Source of the DNA: an uncultured Clostridia bacterium
Lineage (GTDB): Bacteria; Bacillota_A; Clostridia; Oscillospirales; Oscillospiraceae
Assembly: GCA_947307375.1 (NCBI GenBank)
Contig: CAMZIX010000011.1
Location: 1 to 20,654, forward strand
Length of the DNA stretch: 20,654 nt
Direction: 5' to 3'
Part shown: piece after piece, positions 13,376-20,434 of the stretch
Layout of the letters: each line of letters opens with the position of its first letter
How positions within the stretch are numbered: the first letter of the stretch is position 1
The notes under the pieces: model-generated
What the model saw: only the letters and a program-made list of their open reading frames with translations
Database searches by the model: none
Told to the model about the DNA's origin: nothing
Position numbers and translations under genes: made by a program

Positions 13376-14235
13376 CCCTTCGTCCCTCCTCTCGAAACGC
13401 CCGCCATGATCTTGTTGCGGAAGATCAGGAACAGCACGATCAGCGGCACCGAGATCACGACGACGGCCGCCATCATGGCGGGTACGTTCTCGCGTCCGAA
13501 GCCATTTTCGCGCAGCTCCTGAATCCCGTTGGAGACCAGGAAATAGGCGGCCTCATCGGTGATCAGGCGCGGCCAGACGTAGGAGTTCCAGCACTCGATG
13601 ACCTTGAGGATGATGACCGTGACCACCGTCGGACGGCAGATCGGCAGCATGACCTTGAACAGGTACTTGAGGTCCGAGGTGCCATCGACCTTGGCGGCCT
13701 TGTACAGCTCCTCCGGGATCTGCTCAAAGTTCTCCTTGAGCAGGTAGATATAAAACACGCTTGTCACCGAGGGCAGGATCAGGCCCCAGAAGGTGTTGCG
13801 CATGTTCCAGTTGGTGATGGTCACAAAGTTGGTGATGACGACCAGCTCGTTCGGGATCATCATCAGCGCGAGGAACAGCGAAAACAGGATGTTCTTGCCG
13901 CGGAATTTCAGCCGGGCAAAGGCATAGGCCGCGAAGATGATCACGCAGAGCATCAGCCCCGTGGTCGCCACGGTGAAGATGATCGTATTGCCGAAATAGC
14001 GGGCCAGCGGCACGCCGGTGAAGGCAGTGATATAGTTTTCCAGCGTCGGCCGAAGCGTGAAGAAGGCGGGCACGTGCTCGGCGTTGTAGGCGCTGTAGCT
14101 CTTGACGGAGCTGAGCAGCATCCAGTAGAACGGGAAGAGCACGATCAGCGCCCAGAGCGTCAGCAGCACGTAGGTGACGGTCTTGCGCGTACGCGCGCCC
14201 GCCCTGGCGCGGCGTTCAATGCGTTCGTAATCCAT
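13372..14235 (-). CDS. Carbohydrate ABC transporter permease, MalG type
   Basis: This is an inner-membrane permease of 287 residues with six hydrophobic segments, the first near residues 22-42. The cytoplasmic EAA loop that docks the ATPase reads ELYKAAKVDGTSDLKYLFKVMLP. It pairs with the MalF-type permease encoded upstream. I chose the ATG at 14235 because GGAGG lies 9 bp upstream; the GTG at 14244 would overlap the ribosome binding site. The stop codon overlaps the start of the binding protein gene. Confidence 0.9.
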   Translation of the reverse strand: MDYERIERRARAGARTRKTVTYVLLTLWALIVLFPFYWMLLSSVKSYSAYNAEHVPAFFTLRPTLENYITAFTGVPLARYFGNTIIFTVATTGLMLCVIIFAAYAFARLKFRGKNILFSLFLALMMIPNELVVITNFVTITNWNMRNTFWGLILPSVTSVFYIYLLKENFEQIPEELYKAAKVDGTSDLKYLFKVMLPICRPTVVTVIILKVIECWNSYVWPRLITDEAAYFLVSNGIQELRENGFGRENVPAMMAAVVVISVPLIVLFLIFRNKIMAGVSRGGTKG

Positions 14236-14248
14236 TCCCCGCACCTCC

Positions 14249-15133
14249 TCAAGTCGCTTTCTTGCTGATCATCAAGTTGATGACCGTGATGGTGAACACG
14301 ATCACAAACAGGATCAGCGCCGCGGCGGAGGCATAGGACGGATATCCGCCGCTGTTGCCGTAGAGCATATCGTAGACGTAGCCGACGATCGTGTTCATGC
14401 CGGCTACGTTCAGATCGGTGCCGAAAATGGCCACCTCGTCGGAGTAGGCCTTGAAGGCGCCGATGAAGCCGGTGATGACCAGATAGAAGATCATCGGGGA
14501 GATCATCGGCAGGGTGATGCGGGTAAAGATGCGCCATTTCGAGGTGCCGTCCACGCGCGCGGCCTTGTAGTAGTCCTGGTTCACCGAGGCCAGGGCGCTC
14601 GTGAGGATCAGGATCTTGAAGGGCATGACGACCCAGACCGTGTACAGGCACATGACCAGCATCTTGGCCCAGTAGGGACCGTCGATGAAGTCCACCGCCT
14701 CGCCGCCGAAGGCCTCGATCAGCAGGTTGATCATGCCGTCGGAATAAGCGGTCTTCTTGAAGAGGATCATAAACACCAGGCCGACGGCCAGAGTATTCGT
14801 CACATAGGGCAGGAAAAACACGGTCTGATAGGCCTGGCGCAGGGGCTTGATGGAGTTGAGGCCCAGGGAGATCAGCAGCGCGAGGCCGGTGGACAGCGGC
14901 ACCGTGATGATGACCAGGATGAAAGTGTTTTTCACCGCCTGCAGGAAATAGGGATCGCGCAGGACGTGGCCGTAGTTGTACCAGCCGACGCCGGTATAGG
15001 TCTGGGAGGCAAAGTTGAAGCGCTCCTCAAAGGAATACACCAGAACGTCGAACAGCGGGTAGACCATGAACACGCCCAGAAAAGCGATGGCCGGCAGCAG
15101 ATAGAGCCAGGCCTTGCGGTTATTCTGTTCCAT
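14249..15133 (-). CDS. Carbohydrate ABC transporter permease, MalF type
   Basis: This is an inner-membrane permease of 294 residues with six hydrophobic segments, starting MEQNNRKAWLYLLPAIAFL. The EAA loop is YYKAARVDGTSKWRIFTRITLP. It forms the heterodimeric channel with the MalG-type subunit. GGAGG lies 6 bp before the ATG. It is separated from the ATPase gene by 14 bp and from the next permease by 13 bp, which indicates a single operon. Confidence 0.9.
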   Translation of the reverse strand: MEQNNRKAWLYLLPAIAFLGVFMVYPLFDVLVYSFEERFNFASQTYTGVGWYNYGHVLRDPYFLQAVKNTFILVIITVPLSTGLALLISLGLNSIKPLRQAYQTVFFLPYVTNTLAVGLVFMILFKKTAYSDGMINLLIEAFGGEAVDFIDGPYWAKMLVMCLYTVWVVMPFKILILTSALASVNQDYYKAARVDGTSKWRIFTRITLPMISPMIFYLVITGFIGAFKAYSDEVAIFGTDLNVAGMNTIVGYVYDMLYGNSGGYPSYASAAALILFVIVFTITVINLMISKKAT

Positions 15134-15147
15134 GGCAGCCTCCGTCC

Positions 15148-16248
15148 TTATTCGGCCTCAAAGGGGATGCTCTCCTCGGTCACGGCGTCGAAGAGATGGA
15201 GCTTGAAGGGCTTGACCCGGAAGCGCACCGTGTCCGCGCCGACGTCCACGCGGTTTTCGGAGGGGATGATAGAGCGGATCGTTTCGCTGACGGCCGCGGG
15301 ATGGGTCGAAACCACGCTGGTATCGCGGCCCATGACCTCGACGGCGCGCCTGGCGCAGCAGAGCGTTCCGTTTTCGTCGAGGATGAAGCCCTCCGGGCGG
15401 ATGCCGACGTAGACCTCGCGGTCTTCGACGCCCTTCACGCGCAGGATCGCGTCGTCGCCGAGCATCAGCACGCCGCTGCGCACCGAGCCGCGGAACACGT
15501 TGATCGGCGGCGTGCCGAGGAACTTTGCCACGAAGAGGTTGACCGGGCGGTCGTAGACATCCTGGGGCTTGCCGATCTGGTGCACCACGCCGTCCTTCAT
15601 CACAACGATCAGGTCGGAGATGCTCATGGCCTCCTCCTGGTCGTGGGTGACGAAGATCGTGGTGATGCCGGTCTCGCGCTGGATGCGGCGGATCTCCTCG
15701 CGGGTCTGCAGACGCAGACGCGCGTCAAGGTTCGACAGCGGCTCGTCCAGCAGCAGCACCCGGGGCCGCTTCACCAGCGCGCGGGCGATCGCCACACGCT
15801 GCTGCTGGCCGCCGGACATTTCGCTCGGCTTGCGGTCCATCAGCTGCTCGATCTGAACGAGGCGCGCAGCCTCCTCGGCCTTTTCCAGCATCACTTCCTT
15901 GGAGAGCTTCTGCTCGCCCTTGAGGTTCTGCAGGGGAAAAAGAATGTTCTGCCGCACGGTCAGGTGCGGATAGAGCGCGTAGTTCTGGAACACGAGGCCG
16001 ACGCCGCGGTTTTCCGGCGGCAGCTTCGTCACGTCGTCGTCGCCGAAGAAGATCTGTCCGCTGGTCGGAGTCTCGAGGCCGGAGATCAGGTTGAGCGTGG
16101 TGCTCTTGCCGCAGCCCGAGGGGCCGAGCAGACCGATCAGCTTCCCGTCGGGGATCTCAAAGGTAAAATCGTTGACCGCGATCACATCGGGGCCTTTTTT
16201 GTTGTGGTTGGGAAAGCGCTTGGTCAGATGCTGCAGGACAACTTTCAT
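15148..16248 (-). CDS. Sugar ABC transporter ATP-binding protein, MsmK/UgpC type
   Basis: This is a 366-residue ATPase that powers import through the two permeases encoded next. It has Walker A GPSGCGKST, Q-loop (FQNYALYPHLTV), signature MSGGQQQR, Walker B VLLLDEPLSNLD and switch histidine FVTHDQEEAM. The C-terminal MalK-like regulatory domain follows, with VGIRPEGF and LFDAVTEESIPFE. In many Firmicutes the MsmK-type ATPase is a shared, unlinked gene; here it leads a complete importer operon. The ribosome binding site is GAAGGA about 8 bp upstream. A strong promoter lies 63 bp upstream of the start codon. Confidence 0.92.
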   Translation of the reverse strand: MKVVLQHLTKRFPNHNKKGPDVIAVNDFTFEIPDGKLIGLLGPSGCGKSTTLNLISGLETPTSGQIFFGDDDVTKLPPENRGVGLVFQNYALYPHLTVRQNILFPLQNLKGEQKLSKEVMLEKAEEAARLVQIEQLMDRKPSEMSGGQQQRVAIARALVKRPRVLLLDEPLSNLDARLRLQTREEIRRIQRETGITTIFVTHDQEEAMSISDLIVVMKDGVVHQIGKPQDVYDRPVNLFVAKFLGTPPINVFRGSVRSGVLMLGDDAILRVKGVEDREVYVGIRPEGFILDENGTLCCARRAVEVMGRDTSVVSTHPAAVSETIRSIIPSENRVDVGADTVRFRVKPFKLHLFDAVTEESIPFEAE

Positions 16249-16286
16249 GGCGGATCCTTCCCTTTTCCTTGAATAGTCAGAGTTGC

Positions 16287-16303
16287 GGAGGAACTATTCC
16301 TCC
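16287..16303 (-). repeat. Inverted repeat at the start site of the sugar operon
   Basis: The arms GGAGGAA and TTCCTCC (7 bp, 3-bp spacer) begin at the expected transcription start, just downstream of the -10 hexamer. This suits either a repressor operator or a short 5' RNA stem. It is unlike the LacI-type palindromes near 19.1-19.4 kb. Confidence 0.5.
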
Positions 16304-16310
16304 AAATACC

Positions 16311-16339
16311 ATTAAACCCCATCGGCCGTGCAAAGTCAA
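16311..16339 (-). promoter_or_regulatory. Promoter of the sugar ABC importer operon
   Basis: TTGACT (16339-16334) and TTTAAT (16316-16311) are 17 bp apart on the minus strand, close to the sigma-A consensus. The promoter lies about 30 bp downstream of the cstA terminators, so the importer is transcribed independently. Confidence 0.75.
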
Positions 16340-16370
16340 GGGCAGAGCGCGCGGCGCGCCGGGCCGGCAG

Positions 16371-16401
16371 AAAAAGACGGGGCGCTCCGCGGAGCGCCCC
16401 G
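16371..16401 (-). terminator. Second cstA terminator
   Basis: A 10-bp GC-rich stem (16378-16387 with 16392-16401, loop cgcg) is followed on the minus strand by tctttttc. It backs up the adjacent hairpin. Confidence 0.8.
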
Positions 16402-16433
16402 AAAAAACTTCACCGCCCCGAAGGGCGGTGAAG
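16402..16433 (-). terminator. First cstA terminator with UUCG tetraloop
   Basis: An 11-bp stem (16408-16418 with 16423-16433) is closed by a C(UUCG)G tetraloop on the minus strand and followed by six U residues (16407-16402). It begins 41 bp after the cstA stop codon. Confidence 0.9.
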
Positions 16434-16473
16434 CGTTCGTATGAACTTGGAATTGCTGTTGTCAGTTCAGCAA

Positions 16474-18156
16474 TCAGGCATTGGCCTTCTGCTTCTTGAA
16501 GGTCTTGACGCCCTCGACAGCGAGGAAGACAGCCAGGACGATCAGCAGGATGCCGATGATGGCCTGCGCATAGGGGCCCCAGTCGGCGCCGCCGGCACCG
16601 ATGGCCTTGAACTGGCCGATGGTGTTGATGACCAGAGACGCGATCGTGACGATCAGCATGAAGATCATCGGGAAGAAGATCATCTTGTTGTTCTTGCCGA
16701 TGTTGCCGAGCCAGGCAGCGATGGCCATCAGAGCCAGGGCGGCCAGCAGCTGGTTGGCAGATCCGAACAGAGCCCAGATCTTGGCATAGCCGGTCAGGCC
16801 GAGGACAATGCCGAGAACAACCGTGATGATGGTGGCAACGTAGGGATTGGTGAAGAACTTCTTCGCACCGGTGACGGTCTCCGGAGTCTCGCCCTTCTCA
16901 GCGTCAAGCCAGAACTCCTGGAACATGAAGCGGGCCAGACGGGTGGCCGTGTCCAGAGAGGTGAGGCAGAAGGCGGAGTAGGTCAGAACAAGCAGGGTGT
17001 AGAGGATGTCGTAGCTGCCATGGATCGTGTCGTCGATCATGTGGGCAAGGCCGCCGCCGAAGATCGCGGTCGCACCGGCGAGGTCGTACTTCTTGGCGTA
17101 GGCAACAGCGCACAGGGTCAGGACAGCCAGGACGCACTCGAGCAGCATGCCGCCGTAGGCGATGGGCTTGGCATGAGCTTCCTTATCCAGCTGCTTGGAG
17201 GTGGTGCCGGAGGAGACCAGGCTGTGGAAGCCGGAAATGGCGCCGCAGGCGATGGTGGTGAACAGCACGGGGAAGATGGGCTTGCCGGGAACGTTGAAGT
17301 TGGCAGTGTCCATGGTGCTCATGTCGGGACGGGCCAGGATAACGCCGACCACAGCCAGAGCGAGCATCGCGTAGAGCAGGAAGGAAGACAGGAAGTCACG
17401 CGGCTGCAGCAGGATCCACACAGGGGCAACAGAAGCGATGACAATGTAGATGCCGACGATCCACATCCAGGTCTTGGAGGAGAGATACACGGGGTGGAAG
17501 TTCAGACCAATGATGATGATCAGGACGATCGCGGCGATGCCGATGATGCTGGCAACGCCCATCGGGATCTTGGTACGGTTGAGGAGCAGGCCGTAGAAGA
17601 CAGCGATGACGATGAAGAGGATGGACACGCTCGCAACGCGGGCATTGGCCTCGGAAGCGACCTTGTCGACGACGCCCTCGTTGATGGTGGCGCCGAAGGT
17701 GCCGGCAACGATGGAGGCGAAAGCGGCGATGACGAGGATGAGGGTCAGGTAAGCGAAGATGATGAACAGGCGCTTGGCACGCTTGGACATATTCTCGTTG
17801 ATGATCTCACCGATGGATCTGCCGCCGTGACGGACGGAAGCGAACAGGGCGCCGAAGTCATGCACGCCGCCGAAGAAGATACCGCCGATGACGATCCACA
17901 GGATGCAGGGCAGCCAACCAAAAACAGCGGCCTGAATGGGGCCGGTGATGGGGCCGGCGCCGGCGATCGAGGAGAAGTGGTGTCCCATCAGGACAGGGGC
18001 CTTGGCGGGAACATAGTCCACGCCGTCTTCCATGGTGTGCGCAGGCGTGGGATCACCTTCGCCGACGCCCCACTGCTTGCAGAGGTAACGGCCGTAGAAA
18101 ATGTAGCCGCAGAGAAGCAGTGCGACAGAAATGATGAGCAGTACTAAACCATTCAT
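16474..18156 (-). CDS. cstA: Carbon starvation protein A family transporter
   Basis: This is a polytopic membrane protein of 560 residues with well over ten hydrophobic segments. The N-terminal block GHHFSSIAGAGPITGPIQAA and the following FGWLPCILWIVIGGIFFGGVHDF are the CstA family hallmark, and FHSLVSSGTTSKQLDKEAHA is also typical. Family members import pyruvate or peptides when preferred carbon runs out; which applies here is unknown. AAGGAG lies 10 bp before the start codon. It follows a small gene by 14 bp and ends at two tandem terminators, so the operon has two genes. Its length is at the shorter end of the family, as in many Firmicutes. Confidence 0.92.
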   Translation of the reverse strand: MNGLVLLIISVALLLCGYIFYGRYLCKQWGVGEGDPTPAHTMEDGVDYVPAKAPVLMGHHFSSIAGAGPITGPIQAAVFGWLPCILWIVIGGIFFGGVHDFGALFASVRHGGRSIGEIINENMSKRAKRLFIIFAYLTLILVIAAFASIVAGTFGATINEGVVDKVASEANARVASVSILFIVIAVFYGLLLNRTKIPMGVASIIGIAAIVLIIIIGLNFHPVYLSSKTWMWIVGIYIVIASVAPVWILLQPRDFLSSFLLYAMLALAVVGVILARPDMSTMDTANFNVPGKPIFPVLFTTIACGAISGFHSLVSSGTTSKQLDKEAHAKPIAYGGMLLECVLAVLTLCAVAYAKKYDLAGATAIFGGGLAHMIDDTIHGSYDILYTLLVLTYSAFCLTSLDTATRLARFMFQEFWLDAEKGETPETVTGAKKFFTNPYVATIITVVLGIVLGLTGYAKIWALFGSANQLLAALALMAIAAWLGNIGKNNKMIFFPMIFMLIVTIASLVINTIGQFKAIGAGGADWGPYAQAIIGILLIVLAVFLAVEGVKTFKKQKANA

Positions 18157-18170
18157 ACAATTTCACTCCT

Positions 18171-18710
18171 TCATTTGAATTTGAAAAGCTTTTCTTTTTT
18201 TTGCTCCGCCTTCGGGCAGAGCAGATTTTTCAAAAATTCCGCAGTGTCTCTGGCGAAAGAGTTTCCCGTCACCGCAGTTCTCCCCATTTCTGCGATGACC
18301 GTCTGCACTTCCATCCATCCCCTGAGCGAAAATTGAAAACTTTTCCGGGTGCGGCATCTTCGCGCCGTTTCGAGCGCCGCCTCCTCCGCCTCGTCACAGA
18401 TCACGACGGCGGACAGCGCCGTCGACATGTGGCCCGGCTTCGGATCCACTATCGGCAGCCCCTCCGCGACCACCTGGTCCAGGAAGCTCTGGTACAGTTC
18501 CTGCGTCAGACGGGGTACGGAGAAGAACCAAACGTATTCATGCTTGTCAGCCGTATACAGTACGGCTTTCTTCGACAGAAGATAACCGGATCCGTGCTCG
18601 TGGTAGGCGGCCTTGGCGACCAGCGGTCCCTCGGCGTCTTCCAGGATCTCGATATCATAATACGGAGCATAGCTCTTTATGATTTTATCCAGAAAGTCCT
18701 GACGCTCCAT
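18171..18710 (-). CDS. Uncharacterised protein encoded directly upstream of cstA
   Basis: I do not recognise this family. It is a soluble protein of 179 residues without signal peptide or membrane segment. It begins MERQDFLDKIIKSYAPYYDIE, has a conserved-looking beta-rich middle (YLLSKKAVLYTADKHEYVWF) and a basic C-terminus (KKEKLFKFK). I chose the ATG at 18710 because AGAGG lies 8 bp upstream; the open frame extends to 18749 without a ribosome binding site. Spacing of 14 bp to cstA and one shared promoter suggest a partner or regulator of the transporter, but the function is unknown. Confidence 0.75.
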   Translation of the reverse strand: MERQDFLDKIIKSYAPYYDIEILEDAEGPLVAKAAYHEHGSGYLLSKKAVLYTADKHEYVWFFSVPRLTQELYQSFLDQVVAEGLPIVDPKPGHMSTALSAVVICDEAEEAALETARRCRTRKSFQFSLRGWMEVQTVIAEMGRTAVTGNSFARDTAEFLKNLLCPKAEQKKEKLFKFK

Positions 18711-18767
18711 ATCCCGATCCTCTGCGGCCCGACGGCAAAAAATAAACAAACTATGAACGCATGGTAT

Positions 18768-18796
18768 ATTCTAATGCTTTTTGGTGAAAATGGCAA
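18768..18796 (-). promoter_or_regulatory. Promoter of the cstA operon
   Basis: TTGCCA (18796-18791) and TAGAAT (18773-18768) are 17 bp apart on the minus strand, with a predicted start near 18762 and a leader of about 50 nt. An AT-rich palindrome (18807-18825) lies just upstream, where an UP element would sit. Confidence 0.6.
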
Positions 18797-18895
18797 GCCT
18801 ATATTTCAATTTTTTTAAAAAATTGTGGTGTTTTTTGGCCCTGCAGAAGGCCAAACGGCCGGGGCCTTCCAATATCTGGCGCTCCGCCCGGATCG

Positions 18896-19006
18896 GGGCT
18901 TCATCTCCATGTATCCGCGGCAGCTGTAAAGCCGGCGGCCTCGTAAAATAGCCATTGCGCCCCGATTGAATTCCCGCATGTTCAGCTCGATCCTGTCGAA
19001 GTTCTC
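18896..19006 (-). pseudogene. Frameshifted remnant of a GNAT acetyltransferase C-terminus
   Basis: On the minus strand from about 19006, one frame reads ENFDRIELNMREFNRGAMA. The next frame continues FYEAAGFTAAA, and the first frame returns with RGYMEMKP. Put together these give a typical GNAT ending (LNxxxFNxxAxxFYExxGF followed by a MEMK tail). At least two compensating frameshifts and an upstream stop codon break it, and no N-terminal part is visible. A 95-residue open frame on the same strand (18771-19058) reads through in a third frame and resembles nothing. Confidence 0.5.
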
Positions 19007-19124
19007 CTATTTCGCCGAACGATGCGTCATCCCGTTCTCCCTCTTCACGCTCGGGCATCCTTCATTTATATAGGATCATAGCACAGTTCATTCGCCTTTT
19101 CCAGCCTTTTCGGCGGCGGACGGC

Positions 19125-19137
19125 AAACGATTTCGCG
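19125..19137 (+). promoter_or_regulatory. Upstream operator-like site
   Basis: The 13 bases aaacgatttcgcg are identical to 19372-19384, which lies 247 bp downstream at the LacI gene's own start site. The centre CG with flanking A and T runs is the usual look of LacI-family operators, though the left half here is less symmetric. Confidence 0.4.
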
Positions 19138-19164
19138 GATCATTCTCTTTTCCCGGCTGACAAT

Positions 19165-19183
19165 CTATCAAAAAAAGTGATAG
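19165..19183 (+). repeat. Inverted repeat CTATCA-7-TGATAG
   Basis: Six-base perfect arms (19165-19170 and 19178-19183) enclose an A-rich 7-base spacer and are followed by TTTTA. It could be a weak hairpin or a protein-binding site; no function can be assigned. Confidence 0.35.
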
Positions 19184-19200
19184 TTTTATATGGATACGCG

Positions 19201-19220
19201 CGAAATAGCGGATTATTTCG
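19201..19220 (+). repeat. Inverted repeat CGAAATA-6-TATTTCG
   Basis: Seven-base perfect arms enclose a 6-base spacer. The motif gcgcgaaat also occurs twice as a direct repeat here (19198-19206 and 19221-19229). A regulator site is plausible. Confidence 0.4.
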
Positions 19221-19332
19221 GCGCGAAATGGATAACAGGAAAGCAATCTGTGCAGAACTCACAAAAAAGAAGCTCCAAAATATACAATTGCGACAATTTT
19301 TTAAAATACACGTACTTTTACCGAATCATCTC

Positions 19333-19361
19333 TTGATTTAATGGGAAAAATACGGTATTTT
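19333..19361 (+). promoter_or_regulatory. Promoter of the LacI-family gene
   Basis: TTGATT (19333-19338) and TATTTT (19356-19361) are 17 bp apart. The expected start falls within the operator-like palindrome at 19369-19382, so bound repressor would block it. Confidence 0.6.
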
Positions 19362-19368
19362 TGATTTA

Positions 19369-19382
19369 CGAAAACGATTTCG
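19369..19382 (+). promoter_or_regulatory. LacI-type operator at the regulator's own start site
   Basis: The sequence cgaaaacgatttcg is a palindrome with six of seven base pairs matched around a central CG. It sits just downstream of the -10 hexamer and 19 bp before the start codon. This points to autoregulation of the LacI gene and probably of the GH3 gene after it. Confidence 0.6.
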
Positions 19383-19400
19383 CGTTGAGGGGGTAGATCC

Positions 19401-20408
19401 GTGGTTTCCATGAAGGACATCGCACTGCGCTGCGGCGTCACTGTCGGCACGGTGAGCAAGGCCCTCAACGGACGCCGCGACGTCGGCGAGGCGACGCGGC
19501 AGCAGATCCTCGCAGCCGCGAAGGAACTGGGCTATACCGCCAACTCCGCGGCCCGCGCGCTGAAGACCAACCGCAGCTACTGCATCGGGATCGTGTTCAC
19601 GGATCTGAGCAACAGCGGCTTCATGCACGAGTATTTCGCCTCGACGCTCAACAGCTTCCGCCAGGAGGCGGAGCGCCGCGGCTACGACATCACCTTCATC
19701 AGCGACAACATGGGGCCGACGAACACCAGTTATCTGCAGCACGCACTCGCCCGTGGGCTGGACGGCGTGGCCGTCATCTGCGCCGACTTCCTCGATCCGC
19801 TGGTGCAGGAGCTTTTCTATTCCGATCTGCCGGTCATCAGTCTGGACCACGCCTTCAACAACCGCGCGGCGGTCCTCTCAGACAATATGCAGGGGCTGGA
19901 GTCTCTGGTCCGCTATGTATACGACAAGGGCCACCGCCGCATCGCCTACATTCACGGCAACCCGACCGCTGTGACCGAAAGCCGGCTGACCGGCTTCTTC
20001 CGCGCCTGCGAGGCGCTGGAGCTCCGGATTCCCGAAGAGTATGTCGACGAATGCTTGTATCACGAGCCGGTCAGCTGCTACAAGGCAACCAGGCGGCTGC
20101 TGGCGCTGCCGGAACGGCCCAGCTGCATCCTGTTTTCCGATGATTACTCCTATATCGGCGGCATCAACGCTATTTACGACGCGGGCCTGCGCGTCCCGGA
20201 GGACATTTCGATCGTCGGCTACGACGGCATCCACATGGCCAAGATGGTCAGCCCGAAGCTCACCACCTGGCAGCAGAACACAACAGAGCTCGGCCGAATC
20301 GCCGCCGAGCAGCTCATCGAGCGGATCGAGCATCCGCGCACAACGCCGCCGAAGCACATCACCGTGCACGGCCGGCTGCTGGAGGGTGAAACGGTCCGGC
20401 AGCTCTGA
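19401..20408 (+). CDS. LacI-family transcriptional regulator
   Basis: This is a 335-residue DNA-binding repressor. The N-terminal helix-turn-helix reads MVSMKDIALRCGVTVGTVSKALNG (cut into its two helices at VTVGTVSKAL), and the hinge helix contains NSAARALKTN. The periplasmic-binding-protein-like sensor domain follows (YCIGIVFTDLSNSGF, GLDGVAVICADF, GYDGIHMAKMVSPKLTTW). It likely binds a sugar and controls carbohydrate genes. I chose the GTG at 19401 because GAGGGGG lies 7 bp upstream and MVSxKDIA is the usual opening; the ATG at 19410 is too far from that site. It is followed after 26 bp by a GH3 glycosidase gene, probably its target and operon partner. Confidence 0.9.
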   Translation: MVSMKDIALRCGVTVGTVSKALNGRRDVGEATRQQILAAAKELGYTANSAARALKTNRSYCIGIVFTDLSNSGFMHEYFASTLNSFRQEAERRGYDITFISDNMGPTNTSYLQHALARGLDGVAVICADFLDPLVQELFYSDLPVISLDHAFNNRAAVLSDNMQGLESLVRYVYDKGHRRIAYIHGNPTAVTESRLTGFFRACEALELRIPEEYVDECLYHEPVSCYKATRRLLALPERPSCILFSDDYSYIGGINAIYDAGLRVPEDISIVGYDGIHMAKMVSPKLTTWQQNTTELGRIAAEQLIERIEHPRTTPPKHITVHGRLLEGETVRQL

Positions 20409-20434
20409 AGCAAGGGAGAAGGGAGAGACAGTCC

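Larger units (their letters stand above)
18846..19400. other. Intergenic region between the cstA operon and the LacI gene
   Basis: This stretch of about 550 bp holds the GNAT remnant, two similar operator-like sites (19125-19137 and 19369-19382), two further inverted repeats (19165-19183 and 19201-19220) and the regulator's promoter. From about 19140 it becomes clearly AT-rich. No intact gene was found. Confidence 0.6.

Noticed and set aside
16441..18147. Long open frame antisense to cstA
   Set aside because: The translation is an acidic, Gly/Asp/Glu-rich string without any motif, while the opposite strand gives a textbook CstA protein.
18771..19058. 95-codon open frame on the minus strand upstream of the cstA operon
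   Set aside because: It has no ribosome binding site and no similarity, and runs through the GNAT remnant in a third frame and across the cstA promoter.
19369..19382. Possible catabolite-repression (CcpA) cre box
   Set aside because: The core fits, but both outer positions differ from the cre consensus symmetrically (CG..CG instead of TG..CA), which better suits the operator of a different LacI-family protein.
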